A stretch of 64,000 bases of DNA. It comes from Ectopseudomonas alcaliphila. Its GTDB lineage: Bacteria > Pseudomonadota > Gammaproteobacteria > Pseudomonadales > Pseudomonadaceae. The notes below the pieces were generated by a model. The model ran no database searches. It was not told the DNA's origin and saw nothing but the letters and a program-made list of their open reading frames with translations. Both the position numbers and the translations under genes were made by a program. Shown piece after piece: positions 33,375-43,132 of the stretch; the first letter of the stretch is position 1; each line of letters opens with the position of its first letter. The stretch is taken from assembly GCF_900101755.1 (NCBI RefSeq), contig NZ_FNAE01000001.1, positions 682,001-746,000 of the forward strand. The letters run 5' to 3'.

Positions 33375-35018
33375 ATGAATTCCCCCATGAGTATTGCTCA
33401 GCGTCTGAGCCTGGGCTTTGGCCTGGTGCTGTCGCTGATGATTCTGATCACGCTCATCGGTGTGCAGCGCGTCGGTTTCATCGACGAAACGCTGACCGCC
33501 GTCAGCGATGGCGCCGCGCTGAAGCAGCGCTACGCAATCAACTTTCGCGGCAGCGTGCATGATCGCGCCATCGCCATTCGCGATGCGGTATTGGATGGTG
33601 ATGGGGCGGCGTTGGCCGGGCACCTGGGCGAGATCCAGCGTCTGGACCGCTTCTATCAGGAGTCGGCGCAGGCCATGGAAACGCTGCTGGCGAAACAGGC
33701 GCCCACTGCAGCGGAACAGCGTCTGCTGGAGAATATCAAGACCATTGAGCGCAGCACGCTGACGCTGACCGAGCAGTTGATCAACCTACGCCGCGACGGC
33801 AACCAGGCAGCACTGCCGCTGTTGATGGAGCGGGTTTCTCCGGCTTACAGCGAGTGGCTCAAGCACATCAATGCCTTTATCGATCACCAGGAAGAGGTGA
33901 TCAGCCAGGACCTGGGCGAGGTGCGCGAGGTGGCGGGTGGCTTCCGTTTGCTGATTTTGCTGGTCACGGGCGCTGCATTGCTGCTGAGCGTGGGCATCAG
34001 CCTGTTGATCATCAACAAGTTGAAATCGACCCTGGGCGCCGAGCCGCACCGGGTCGCGCAGGTGATCCAGCAATTAGCCAAGGGCGAGCTCGATCAGCAG
34101 ATCGAAACGCAGTATCCCAAGAGCGTGATGGCGGACCTGCAGAACATGGTGCGCCACCTGAGCGACACCATCGCGCAGGTACGCAGCGCGGCAACGGAGC
34201 TGACTCATTCGTCGGATCAGTTGATGGCCACGTCCGACAGCAACAACCAGCAGATTCGCCTGCAATCGAGCGAGGCCGAGCAGATGGCCACGGCGATCAA
34301 CCAAATGGCCGCCACGGTCAGTGAGGTGGCCAACTATGCCGCCAGCGCGGCGGCCGCCACACGCAATGCCGGCGGTGAGGTGACCATTGGCAATCGCGTG
34401 GTGAACGAGACGGCAACCGCCATCCAGACATTGGCGCGCACCCTCGAAAGTGCAACGCAGAGCGTGCAGCAGGTTTCCACCGACAGCGAGAGCATCGAAA
34501 AGATCATCGAGGTGATCACCTCCATCGCCGAACAGACCAATCTGCTGGCGCTCAACGCAGCCATCGAGGCTGCCCGCGCCGGTGAACACGGCCGAGGCTT
34601 TGCCGTGGTGGCGGACGAGGTGCGTTCCCTGGCGACCCGCACGCAGGACTCGACACGGGAAATTCGCGGCATGATCGCCAAGCTCCAGGAAGGCGCCGGC
34701 AAGGCTGCAGAAGTGATGCTCGAGAGCCGCCAACTGGCGCAGAAGACCGTCGAGCAGACCGTGCTGGCCGAACAGGCGCTGAGCAAGATCAGTGATGAAG
34801 TGACCGCGATCAATGACATGAACACGCAAATCGCCAGCGCCTCGGAACAGCAAAGCGCGGTCGCCGAGGAGGTCAACCAGAACATCAGCCGCATCCACAA
34901 CGCGACCCTGGAAACCTCCGCCGGCTCGGAGCAGGTGGCGGCCTCCAGCCAAGAGCTGGCAACCCTGGCGAACCGCCTGACCGACAAGGTGAGCTTCTTC
35001 AAGGTGCGGGCAGCCTGA
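33375..35018 (+). CDS. Methyl-accepting chemotaxis protein
   Basis: A 547-residue chemoreceptor: membrane helix about 10-31, a periplasmic four-helix-bundle-type sensor to about 188, membrane helix about 190-212, then HAMP and a long signalling coiled coil. The hairpin tip [20 protein letters not shown] then [12 protein letters not shown] is near residues 390-421. TGAGGAGTAACCGC precedes ATG 33375; ATG 33387 is possible. It signals to CheA/CheW. Its ligand cannot be read from sequence. Confidence 0.92.
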   Translation: MNSPMSIAQRLSLGFGLVLSLMILITLIGVQRVGFIDETLTAVSDGAALKQRYAINFRGSVHDRAIAIRDAVLDGDGAALAGHLGEIQRLDRFYQESAQAMETLLAKQAPTAAEQRLLENIKTIERSTLTLTEQLINLRRDGNQAALPLLMERVSPAYSEWLKHINAFIDHQEEVISQDLGEVREVAGGFRLLILLVTGAALLLSVGISLLIINKLKSTLGAEPHRVAQVIQQLAKGELDQQIETQYPKSVMADLQNMVRHLSDTIAQVRSAATELTHSSDQLMATSDSNNQQIRLQSSEAEQMATAINQMAATVSEVANYAASAAAATRNAGGEVTIGNRVVNETATAIQTLARTLESATQSVQQVSTDSESIEKIIEVITSIAEQTNLLALNAAIEAARAGEHGRGFAVVADEVRSLATRTQDSTREIRGMIAKLQEGAGKAAEVMLESRQLAQKTVEQTVLAEQALSKISDEVTAINDMNTQIASASEQQSAVAEEVNQNISRIHNATLETSAGSEQVAASSQELATLANRLTDKVSFFKVRAA

Positions 35019-35225
35019 AGACGCAGCGCGGGTGACGGCCAGCCGTTCGGGCGACTGCATCGATGCCTTTGCACGACGCCCGACGCTTCTGGTTTATCGC
35101 TGTCTTGATCAGGCAGTAGTTACCTCAAGCCCGCGCTGCCCCCTCGCCAAAGCACTGATCCAACCGGAACTTCTGCCCACCAACGCCACCAGAACCCTAT
35201 ACGTCTTTTTCTGGAGGCCCTGGCG

Positions 35226-36359
35226 ATGGAACAGTGGAATATCTGGCTCGAGCGCGATCTCTGGCTCAACGTCGCGATCGTGGTGGTCGCCACGGTGCTG
35301 ATCTACAGCGTGCTGCGTACCCTGGTGAATACGCTGCACAAGCGGCTCAAGGCCTGGTCGAAGGATCAGGACGGCAACTGGCAGCACTTCGTCGCCATGG
35401 TGATCGGGCGAACCAGCCGCGTATTGCTGCTGGCCTTTTCCCTGTTGTTGGCGTTGCGTCTGCCGGAGCTGCCCGGCAGTTGGCACAGCGCCCTTAGCCA
35501 CACCTGGTTCGTCGCCCTGGCCTTGCAGGTGGCGCTGTGGGTCGATACTGGCGTGCGCCTGTGGTCGCGCAGCCTGGTGATGGGCAAGAGTGGCGGCAGC
35601 TACAACCCGGTGATGACCACCATCATCAGCATCATGATCCTGATCGTGGTGTGGTCGGTGATGCTGCTGTCGATCCTGGCCAATCTGGGGGTGGATATCA
35701 CCGCGCTGGTGGCCAGCCTGGGTGTTGGCGGTATCGCCGTGGCGCTGGCGGTGCAGACGGTGCTCGGCGATGTGTTCGCCTCGCTATCCATTGGCGTCGA
35801 CAAGCCGTTCGAGATCGGCGACTTCGTGGTCTTCGGCGAGGTGGCCGGGACCATCGAGCATATCGGTCTGAAGACCACGCGCATTCGTAGCCTCAGCGGT
35901 GAGCAGGTGGTCTGTGCCAATGCCGACCTGCTGCGCCAGGTCGTGCGCAACTACAAGCGCATGAACACCCGGCGTATCGTCTTCAAGTTCGGCATCAACT
36001 ACGACACGCCCAGCGACAAGGTGCGTCAGGTATCGGAGAAGGTCGGCGATATCATCCGCGCCACGCCCATGGCCAGGTTCGACCGCGCGCATTTTCTCGG
36101 TTTCGATGAAAGCCAGCTGACCTTCGAGGTGGTCTATATCGTGCTCACCTCGGATTACAACCAGTACATGGACATCCAGCAGGAGATCAACCTGCAGTTG
36201 CTCGATGCCCTGCGCGAGCTGGATGTGCGCTTCGCCCTGCCCCGTCGCGATTTGCGTCTGGTGGGCGAGAGGATGCCGGTACTCAAGGTCGCCGGCCTGC
36301 CGCAGCAGTTGGAGAACGAGGGCGGCGACTCGGATCAGCGCTTGCCGAAGTTCAGCTAA
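35226..36359 (+). CDS. MscS-family mechanosensitive channel
   Basis: A 377-residue membrane protein with four or five hydrophobic segments. The pore-lining helix and beta domain are marked by LVASLGVGGIAVALAVQTVL then GDVFASLSIGVDKPFEIGDF near residues 162-201. This places it in the MscS family rather than MscK or YnaI, whose N-terminal parts are different. It would release osmolytes under membrane tension. TCTGGAGGCCCTGGCG precedes ATG 35226. Confidence 0.9.
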   Translation: MEQWNIWLERDLWLNVAIVVVATVLIYSVLRTLVNTLHKRLKAWSKDQDGNWQHFVAMVIGRTSRVLLLAFSLLLALRLPELPGSWHSALSHTWFVALALQVALWVDTGVRLWSRSLVMGKSGGSYNPVMTTIISIMILIVVWSVMLLSILANLGVDITALVASLGVGGIAVALAVQTVLGDVFASLSIGVDKPFEIGDFVVFGEVAGTIEHIGLKTTRIRSLSGEQVVCANADLLRQVVRNYKRMNTRRIVFKFGINYDTPSDKVRQVSEKVGDIIRATPMARFDRAHFLGFDESQLTFEVVYIVLTSDYNQYMDIQQEINLQLLDALRELDVRFALPRRDLRLVGERMPVLKVAGLPQQLENEGGDSDQRLPKFS

Positions 36360-36524
36360 TTGCGAAGGCCGGAGGGCGTCAGCGCTGCTTGCAGGCTGAC
36401 GCCCTGAGCGCAGCCAATGCGCCAAGCAGCCTGCAATAAAGGCTTCTAGCCATCACGCAAGCATTTGAAAAACCTGAAATTTTCATCTTCACATCGACAG
36501 CGGTGACGGCTACTCTGCCGCCCC

Positions 36525-37220
36525 ATGATTCGACGCCTACTGCCCCTGCTTTGCTGTTTCACAGCCCTTTCCCTGCACGCCGCACCCGCCACTTTCGCCG
36601 AGGCCAAGCGCCTGGCCTGGCCGTTGTATGAGCAGCAGTCCACCGAGTTCTATTGCGGCTGCAAGTACAGCGGCAATCGGGTCGATCTGCGTTCCTGTGG
36701 TTACACGCCACGCAAGAATGCCAATCGCGCCCAGCGCATCGAGTGGGAACATATCGTCCCGGCCTGGGTGATCGGCCATCAGCGTCAGTGCTGGCAGAAA
36801 GGCGGCCGCAAGAACTGCGCGGCCAACGATGCGCAGTTCCGCAGGGCCGAGGCCGACCTGCACAACCTTGTGCCGAGCATCGGCGAGGTGAATGGCGACC
36901 GCAGCAACTACAGCTTCGCCTGGCTGCCGCAGAAGCCGCACCAGTACGGACAGTGCGAGACGGTGGTGGACTTCAAGGCGCGCAAGGTGATGCCGCGCCC
37001 GGCCATCCGCGGAATGATCGCGCGCACCTATTTCTACATGGCCGACCGCTACAAGCTGCGCCTGTCGAAACAGGATCGACAGCTTTATGAGGCCTGGAGC
37101 AAGGCCTACCCGCCCAAGGTCTGGGAGCAGCAGCGCAACCAGCAGGTGGCCTGCGTGATGGGCTGGGGCAACCATCACGTCGGCAGCGTCGACTTGAGCG
37201 CCTGCCGCAAGAACCCGTGA
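36525..37220 (+). CDS. endA: EndA-type periplasmic endonuclease I
   Basis: A 231-residue exported nuclease with signal peptide MIRRLLPLLCCFTALSLHAA. The catalytic beta-beta-alpha-metal motif is RIEWEHIVPAWVIG near residue 71, followed by FRRAEADLHNLVPSIGEVNG and RSNYSFAW, typical of EndA/Vvn nucleases. Eight cysteines in the mature part fit periplasmic disulfides. It degrades DNA non-specifically outside the cytoplasm. Confidence 0.92.
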   Translation: MIRRLLPLLCCFTALSLHAAPATFAEAKRLAWPLYEQQSTEFYCGCKYSGNRVDLRSCGYTPRKNANRAQRIEWEHIVPAWVIGHQRQCWQKGGRKNCAANDAQFRRAEADLHNLVPSIGEVNGDRSNYSFAWLPQKPHQYGQCETVVDFKARKVMPRPAIRGMIARTYFYMADRYKLRLSKQDRQLYEAWSKAYPPKVWEQQRNQQVACVMGWGNHHVGSVDLSACRKNP

Positions 37221-37236
37221 GACCAGAGGCCTGCGC

Positions 37237-38658
37237 TCAGCCCCGAGGGCTGTTCAGGCGCAGGCGTGGCAAACGCACCTCGAGCAGGCGTGCAGCCTGC
37301 AGGACCTTGTGATCCTGGAAGCGTCCGGCGACCAACTGCAGGCCAACCGGCAGACCACCATTATCCAGGCCACAAGGTAGCGAAGCGGCCGGCTGCTGGG
37401 TCAGGTTGAAGGGATAGCTGAAGGGCGTCCACTGCGTCCACTCGCTGAATCGCCCCCCCACAGGCACCTCTACACCAGCCTGGAACGGAGCGATGGGCAT
37501 CATGGGTGTCACCAGCAGGTCGTAGCGCTCATGCAGCTGCGCCATCTGCGCCGTCAGCTCGGCCCGCTCGCGGCGGGCCTGCAGGTAGCGCTGCAGACTG
37601 ATCTCACAGCCCTGCTCGGCGATACGACGGAAGCCTGGGTCGAGCTGCGCACGCTGTTGCGCGTCGAGTCGGCCGAGAGTCTGACTCGCGCCGGCGTACC
37701 AGAGCGTCGTGAAAGTCTCCTGCGGGTTGTTGAAACCCGGATCGACCCGCTCCACCTGAGCGCCCAATTCGCGCAGCAGCAACACCGCCTGCTCGACACA
37801 CGCCCGAATGTCAGGAGCGACCTCGACGTATCCGAAATCGAGACTGACCGCTACGCGCCAGCCTTTCAGACTGCTAGGTGCCGGCACCAGCCAGTCGCCG
37901 CCGCGCGGATTACCCAGGTAGCCATCGCGCGGATCAGGCTGCGCCATGACACTCAGCATCAGCGCACTGTCGTCGGCGCTGCGGGTCATCGGCCCGAGAT
38001 GCGAGAGCGTGCTCATCGCGCTGGACGGCCACTGCGGCACCCAGCCGAACGTCGGCTTGATGCCAAAGGTGCCGGTAAAGCTGCACGGAATACGAATCGA
38101 GCCACCGGCATCGCTGCCCTGGTGCAGCAAGCCGAGGTTCAGTGCAGCCGCCGCACCCGCCCCGCCGGATGACCCGCCCGGCGTCAACGCCAGGTTCCAC
38201 GGGTTGCGGGTGATGCCATGCAACGGGTTGTCGGTTACCCCCTTCCAGCCGAACTCCGGCGAGATGGTCTTTCCGATCAGCACCGCGCCGGCTTTGCGCA
38301 AGTGCGCGACAACAGGTGCGTCGGTGTCCCAGGGACCAGTCGCCGAGCTGGTGGCCGAGCCCAAGCGTGAGGGCATGCCCCGAGTCAGCGTCAGGTCCTT
38401 GATACTGGTGGGAATACCATCGAGCGGCCCGCAGGGCTGCCCCGCCAGCCAGCGCGCCTCGGAAGCGCGTGCGGCCTGCATCGCTCCCTCGGCATCGACA
38501 TGACAGAAGGCATTCACCTGCGGGTTGTAGCGTTCAATACGTGCCAGGCAGTCCTCAAGCAGTGCGACCGGGGACAGTGCCTTGCGCCGAAACAGCGCCA
38601 GCGCCTCGACGGCTCCGAGGGCGGCCAACTCACTGACGGCATCGGTTTGCGGATTCAT
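37237..38658 (-). CDS. Amidase-signature family amidohydrolase
   Basis: A 473-residue amidase-signature enzyme. The catalytic Lys-Ser-Ser triad is visible: Lys in GIPTSIKDLTLTRGM, the two serines in LTPGGSSGGAGAAAA and QGSDAGGSIRIPCSFTG. AGGAGGAAACCCG precedes ATG 38658. It is last in an operon with an M20-type carbamoylase, a GntR regulator and a sodium symporter, so it probably cleaves an amide derived from an imported ureide or amide. It lacks the extra C-terminal domain of allophanate hydrolases. Confidence 0.88.
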   Translation of the reverse strand: MNPQTDAVSELAALGAVEALALFRRKALSPVALLEDCLARIERYNPQVNAFCHVDAEGAMQAARASEARWLAGQPCGPLDGIPTSIKDLTLTRGMPSRLGSATSSATGPWDTDAPVVAHLRKAGAVLIGKTISPEFGWKGVTDNPLHGITRNPWNLALTPGGSSGGAGAAAALNLGLLHQGSDAGGSIRIPCSFTGTFGIKPTFGWVPQWPSSAMSTLSHLGPMTRSADDSALMLSVMAQPDPRDGYLGNPRGGDWLVPAPSSLKGWRVAVSLDFGYVEVAPDIRACVEQAVLLLRELGAQVERVDPGFNNPQETFTTLWYAGASQTLGRLDAQQRAQLDPGFRRIAEQGCEISLQRYLQARRERAELTAQMAQLHERYDLLVTPMMPIAPFQAGVEVPVGGRFSEWTQWTPFSYPFNLTQQPAASLPCGLDNGGLPVGLQLVAGRFQDHKVLQAARLLEVRLPRLRLNSPRG

Positions 38659-38675
38659 CGGGTTTCCTCCTGATA

Positions 38676-39947
38676 TCACGACTCGACAACGCCAGCCGCG
38701 CGCAGCATGGCGCGCAGCAGCACGTCGCAACCTGCCGCCAGGTGCTCGGCACTGGCGTTCTCGATCTCGTTGTGACTGATCCCCCCTTCGCAGGGCACGA
38801 AGATCATCGCCGCCGGAGCGATACGGCCGACAAAAATGGCGTCGTGACCGGCGCCGCTGACGATATCCATATGCGACAGGCCGAGTTCGCGGGCGGCATC
38901 ACGCACCGCTTCGATGCAGGGCTCGGCAAAGGGCTGCGGAGCGAAATCCGCCGTAGGCGTCAACGTGTGTCCCAGGCTTCTGCGCTGGGCGACCTCGCCC
39001 ACTGCCAAGCGCACATCGGCGACCATCGCCTCAAGCCGTTCGGAACAGAGGTGGCGCAGGTCGATGCTCATCTCCACACGGCCAGGAATGACGTTACGCG
39101 AACCGGGGTGCACGTTCAGATAGCCGACCGTGCCGCGTGCGTCTGGCTGGTGCGTTTCGGCAATGCGGTTGACTGCCTGTACCAGTTCGGCAGCGCCGAG
39201 CAGTGCATCCTTGCGCAGGTGCATGGGCGTCGGCCCGGCATGCGCCTCGACACCCGTGAGGACTAGGTCGAACCACTTCTGGCCTAGCGCGCCAAGCACC
39301 ACACCGATGGTGGTATCGCAATCCTCCAGGATCGGCCCCTGCTCGATATGCGCCTCGAAATAGGCCTGGACCTGATCCGGGCTGACCGAGTCGCTGCCGG
39401 CATAACCTATTGCCTGCAGTGCCTCGGCAACGCTGACACCGTCGGCATCGCATCTCGCCAGCATCTCGTCCAGTTCCAACTGCCCGGTGAAAACCCCCGA
39501 GCCCATCATGCAGGGCGCAAAGCGACAGCCTTCCTCGTTGCTCCAGACCACCACCTCGATCGGCGCGCGCGTCTGGATGCCGTGCTGGTTCAGACTGCGC
39601 AGCACCTCCAGCCCGGCCATGACCCCATAGCAACCATCGAACTTGCCACCAGTGGGCTGGGTGTCGATGTGGCTGCCGGTCATCACTACCGCTGCCTGCG
39701 GGTCGCGTCCCGGGCGCCGGGCGAACAGGTTGCCGATGGCATCGATACGAATCTCGCAGCCTTCTGCCCGGCACCACTGGATAAACAGGTCACGTGCCTG
39801 GCGATCCAGTTCCGTCATGGCCTGGCGGTTGACGCCACCCTTGGCCGTGGCGCCCAGGCGCGCCAGATCCATCAGCGATTGCCACAGGCGGTGTTGATCG
39901 ACGCGCGGCACGGCCGCACGCTGGAAGCTTTCGATTGCGATGGTCAT
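38676..39947 (-). CDS. M20-type N-carbamoyl-amino-acid / ureido amidohydrolase (hydantoinase/carbamoylase family)
   Basis: A 423-residue zinc hydrolase. Metal-binding segments are VVMTGSHIDTQPTGGKFDGC near residue 87 and WSNEEGCRFAPCMMGSGVF near 133, with EAHIEQGPILED near 203. The family covers allantoate amidohydrolase, N-carbamoyl-L-amino-acid amidohydrolase and beta-ureidopropionase, all releasing ammonia and CO2 from ureido groups; sequence alone does not choose. It begins 34 bases after the GntR gene. Confidence 0.9.
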   Translation of the reverse strand: MTIAIESFQRAAVPRVDQHRLWQSLMDLARLGATAKGGVNRQAMTELDRQARDLFIQWCRAEGCEIRIDAIGNLFARRPGRDPQAAVVMTGSHIDTQPTGGKFDGCYGVMAGLEVLRSLNQHGIQTRAPIEVVVWSNEEGCRFAPCMMGSGVFTGQLELDEMLARCDADGVSVAEALQAIGYAGSDSVSPDQVQAYFEAHIEQGPILEDCDTTIGVVLGALGQKWFDLVLTGVEAHAGPTPMHLRKDALLGAAELVQAVNRIAETHQPDARGTVGYLNVHPGSRNVIPGRVEMSIDLRHLCSERLEAMVADVRLAVGEVAQRRSLGHTLTPTADFAPQPFAEPCIEAVRDAARELGLSHMDIVSGAGHDAIFVGRIAPAAMIFVPCEGGISHNEIENASAEHLAAGCDVLLRAMLRAAGVVES

Positions 39948-39981
39948 TTCAGTACTCTCTGTGTAGCGGGCACCGATGGGC

Positions 39982-40836
39982 TCAGGTGGGCTCCATCAGA
40001 CGCCGTGACAGGACTTGTTCATAGGTCGGCAACGGTGAGTCGGCGGCCAGCGCATTGGAAGCCTCGCCGCTGACCAGCATCTGCGCCGCCATCTGCGCCT
40101 CCAGGGCGCTCATGTGGTGCTCGGCGTCACACATGTGCTCGCTCATCAGGGCGCGCACTTTCTCGCGATCCGCTTCGCGATAGGCATCTATCAGTTGCTG
40201 GTGATAATCTTGGTTGGCCTGGTCGAAAGCCTTGCGCTCGGGTTTGTAGGCCTTCTTGAACACCACCAGGTCACGCAGCATGTCGTTGAGGAACTGGCAC
40301 ATGAAGGCCAGCAGTGGATTGGGGCAGGCCCGAGCCAGGATGTTATGGAACTCTAGTTCGAGAATACGCTGGCGCCGCTGCTCTTCCTCGCCCTCATGGC
40401 ACTGCCGGCAGGCCGCCAAATTGGCCTCGAGCGAGGCAATGTCACCCTCACCCAGTTGCCCCACCACGGACATCGCCAGCTCCACCTCGAGCAGCTTGCG
40501 CAACTGATAGACCTGCTCGCCATCGAGCTTCTGGAAGTGCAGGAAGTTGCGCAGTGTGCGGCTGGCAGGCTCGGTGGTTGGCGGGTTGATGACCGCACCG
40601 CCCCCGGGCCCGGTGCGCAGACTGACCAACCCTTCGACCTCGAGGATCTTGAGCATCTCGCGGATGGTGCCCTTGGCGCAGCCGAACAACTCCATCAGGG
40701 TCTTCTCGTTCGGCAGCCGGTCACCAGCGCCCAACCGCTCGCTGGCAATCCAGCGCTTGACGTCTTCGGCGATCAGCTCGGCCAGTTTCTGGCGTTTGGG
40801 GCGATTGGGTGCAGCCATGATCTTGTTCGTTTCCAT
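39982..40836 (-). CDS. GntR-family transcriptional regulator, FCD (FadR-type)
   Basis: About 284 residues. The N-terminal winged helix reads KLAELIAEDVKRWI, LPNEKTLMELFGCAKGTIRE, LEVEGLVSLRTGPGGG. The C-terminal all-helical FCD domain has the metal-ligand pattern ELEFHNILARA, DYHQQLIDAY and EHMCDAEHHM. Starts at 40857, 40836 or 40818 are possible. It lies within the operon it probably controls, between the symporter and the hydrolase genes. Confidence 0.88.
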   Translation of the reverse strand: METNKIMAAPNRPKRQKLAELIAEDVKRWIASERLGAGDRLPNEKTLMELFGCAKGTIREMLKILEVEGLVSLRTGPGGGAVINPPTTEPASRTLRNFLHFQKLDGEQVYQLRKLLEVELAMSVVGQLGEGDIASLEANLAACRQCHEGEEEQRRQRILELEFHNILARACPNPLLAFMCQFLNDMLRDLVVFKKAYKPERKAFDQANQDYHQQLIDAYREADREKVRALMSEHMCDAEHHMSALEAQMAAQMLVSGEASNALAADSPLPTYEQVLSRRLMEPT

Positions 40837-40877
40837 GATTGGTCTGGCGGCCGCCATGGCCGCCAGAGGGTTGGGTT

Positions 40878-42413
40878 CTACCTGGCGGACGTCGCTGGCG
40901 TCACCTCGGTGAGCGGCGCACGACCATCATCCAGGGTCTCCGGATGGTACTCAGCATCATAGTCATCACGCGCCTCGGCGAAGCGCTCGACCACCTGCCG
41001 GTCATGACGCTGCAGACACAGGCTCAGCACCACGAACACCGCGCTGTTCAACAGTAACCCCCAGACACCGGCGTGATAGCCAAGCGGAGCACGGAACGCC
41101 GGCACGAAGGTCATCAACAGCACGCAGGCCACTCCCGCCAGCAAGCCCCAGATGGCTGCCATGGGGTGCGCCCGACGCCAGGTAATGGCACCGACAGTGG
41201 GCACGATCAGTTGCGCCGTACCTGCCAGGGCAGCAATACCGATGGTCACCAGTACGCCGGGCACCGTCAGCGCCATCACATAGGCAATCAGCGAGAACAG
41301 CACCAGCGACCAGCGGCCGACGCTGACGATGCGCGCCTGCGAGGCGTTGCGATCGATGTAGCGCTGATAGATGTCCATGGTCACGATGGTCGAAACCGCA
41401 TGTATCTGCGAGTTGGCGGTGGACATCGCCGCCGAGGCGCCTGCCGCAAGGATCAGCGAGGCCAGTACAAAAGGGGCGTACTTCATCAGCATGATCGGCA
41501 GGATCTGGTCGGGGTTGGCCACGCCGGGTTCGAGCAGCACACCGGTGTACCCGGACAGTATCGAGCCGACGTAGGCGAAGGCCGCGACACCGAGCAGGAA
41601 CGGCATCAGATTGAACAGCCGCCCGCTTTTCACCGAGTACATGCGCAGCCAAATCTGCGGCCCCATGAAAGCGCCGACTGCAGTAATCAGGAACAGCGAG
41701 AACCACATCGGATAACCCATGCTGCCGTTCGGCCCTGGCAGCGTCAGATGCGCCGGTGAGCTGGCCTGCAACTGGGCGAACAATGCGCCAGGGCCACCCA
41801 CCTGACTGGAGATGTAGTAGCCGGCGTACATCATGCCGAAAAACAGCAGAGCGCCGTAGATCACGTCGGTCCAGGCGATGGCGCGGATGCCGCCCACCCA
41901 GACATAGACGATGATCACGAAATAGAACAGCAACGCCGCCAGCCAGAACTTGATCACTCCGCCCGAGGCGACCTCGATCAGGTAGGCACCGCCGGTGAGC
42001 TGGATCTGCAGGTAGGGAATGGTGAACACCAGGGCGATGGCTGCCACCACGATGCGCAACGCCTCGCTGTTGTAGAAGTCGCCGAGCAGGTCGGAGGGTG
42101 TCAGGTAGTTGAAGCGTTTGCCAAGGAACCACACGCGCTTGCCGACCCAGTAGTACATCAGGCCGAACAACAGGTTCCAGGCCAGCGCGGTCAGGTAGAC
42201 CGGGCCGTTGGTGTAGAACGTGGCGTTCGAACCGAGGAAGGCAAAGGCGCTCCACCAGGTGGCGGCGACGGTGAAGAACACCGCAACGCTGCCCATGCCA
42301 CGCCCCTGGACGAAGAAGTCTTCACTGGTCGCCACCGACTGCTTGGCGGAAACCAGGCCAACGATCATCGGAATGATCATGAAGGCGGCAATGATCAGAA
42401 TGCTGGCTGTCAT
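40878..42413 (-). CDS. Sodium:solute symporter (SSS family)
   Basis: A 511-residue transporter with about 13 hydrophobic segments. Family marks are TVAATWWSAFAFLG near residue 49, WVGGIRAIAWTDVIYGALLF near 168, and ILAAGASAAMSTANSQIHAV near 318. It starts three bases after the DUF3311 stop, a common pairing in which the small protein accompanies the symporter. The substrate is presumably what the downstream amidase and carbamoylase process. Confidence 0.9.
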   Translation of the reverse strand: MTASILIIAAFMIIPMIVGLVSAKQSVATSEDFFVQGRGMGSVAVFFTVAATWWSAFAFLGSNATFYTNGPVYLTALAWNLLFGLMYYWVGKRVWFLGKRFNYLTPSDLLGDFYNSEALRIVVAAIALVFTIPYLQIQLTGGAYLIEVASGGVIKFWLAALLFYFVIIVYVWVGGIRAIAWTDVIYGALLFFGMMYAGYYISSQVGGPGALFAQLQASSPAHLTLPGPNGSMGYPMWFSLFLITAVGAFMGPQIWLRMYSVKSGRLFNLMPFLLGVAAFAYVGSILSGYTGVLLEPGVANPDQILPIMLMKYAPFVLASLILAAGASAAMSTANSQIHAVSTIVTMDIYQRYIDRNASQARIVSVGRWSLVLFSLIAYVMALTVPGVLVTIGIAALAGTAQLIVPTVGAITWRRAHPMAAIWGLLAGVACVLLMTFVPAFRAPLGYHAGVWGLLLNSAVFVVLSLCLQRHDRQVVERFAEARDDYDAEYHPETLDDGRAPLTEVTPATSAR

Positions 42414-42416
42414 GGC

Positions 42417-42656
42417 TCAGGCCTCCCCAGCGCGCGGAGAACCGGAGCGGCTGCCCCAGTTGCACCAGTAACCTACGAGGAACAGCAAGGTGATGACCGA
42501 CCACCACAACAGGTTCCAGAAGAACAGGAAGGGCATACCTAGGACGAATGGATCGGCCATGTTGGCCAACATCACCAACGGACTCTCGAGCATGACGAAG
42601 CCAAGAAGGATGCCGGCGTACAGAGCCAGCTTGAGCGGAGTGAAGCGTCGTTTCAT
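42417..42656 (-). CDS. DUF3311 small membrane protein
   Basis: A 79-residue protein with two hydrophobic segments (LALYAGILLGFVMLESPLVM and LFFWNLLWWSVITLLFLVGY). DUF3311 genes typically sit directly ahead of SSS symporters, as here. AGGTACCCAACC precedes ATG 42656. It is the first gene of the operon running to 37237. Confidence 0.88.
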   Translation of the reverse strand: MKRRFTPLKLALYAGILLGFVMLESPLVMLANMADPFVLGMPFLFFWNLLWWSVITLLFLVGYWCNWGSRSGSPRAGEA

Positions 42657-42742
42657 GGTTGGGTACCTTTCTTGTTGTAGCTGCGATGCAGCCGTGTGGC
42701 AGGACCAAAAACCGATAAACGGAGCAGTGCTTAATTTTTTAT

Positions 42743-42758
42743 ATTTATACGAATAAAT
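42743..42758. promoter_or_regulatory. Palindrome in the operon promoter (candidate GntR operator)
   Basis: ATTTAT-ACGA-ATAAAT, a perfect six-base inverted repeat in an AT-rich segment about 90 bases upstream of the DUF3311 start. It is the only such dyad in the operon's upstream region. Binding by the FCD regulator is inference. Confidence 0.45.
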
Positions 42759-42861
42759 AGACTAATTATCGCCACACGCTTCGACTGTCAAGCCCCAAAA
42801 CCACAGACAACCCACCCAAAAGCACCGAGCGGCCCCTCCCCAGGCATTCCCCTCTCCCACG

Positions 42862-43059
42862 CTAGCCCTGACGCTGCAACTCGCGGCGCACCATGTTGGC
42901 GAACTCCGGCGGGCTGAGCTGGTACAGCTCCTGCGCCACCCAGGGTAGCCAGCGCCCTTGCAGCTCGGCCTTGCGCGCCAACAGGCGCTGGGCCTCGGCT
43001 TCGGCGCGGGCCTGGTGTTCGCGGTGGTAGTCGGCACGGCTCGGTTTTTCTGTACTCAC
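42862..43059 (-). CDS. Small charged hypothetical protein
   Basis: A 65-residue protein read from GTG 43059, which follows AAAAGGGCAAC. The start STEKPSRADYHREHQARAEA and the helical Arg/Glu/Ala-rich middle suggest a long alpha-helix, then WLPWVAQELYQLSPPEFANM. Function unknown. It is divergent from gcsR. Confidence 0.65.
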   Translation of the reverse strand: MSTEKPSRADYHREHQARAEAEAQRLLARKAELQGRWLPWVAQELYQLSPPEFANMVRRELQRQG

Positions 43060-43132
43060 GCTGTTGCCCTTTTCCTCATGCGCGGCAGAGCAGGCATAAT
43101 CGCCGCCTGTTCGCCCATTTCGACCGTCATCA

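Noticed and set aside
37237..38658. Allophanate hydrolase to complete the guanidine pathway
   Set aside because: The enzyme is an amidase-signature protein of 473 residues without the extra C-terminal domain and lies in a different operon 15 kb away.
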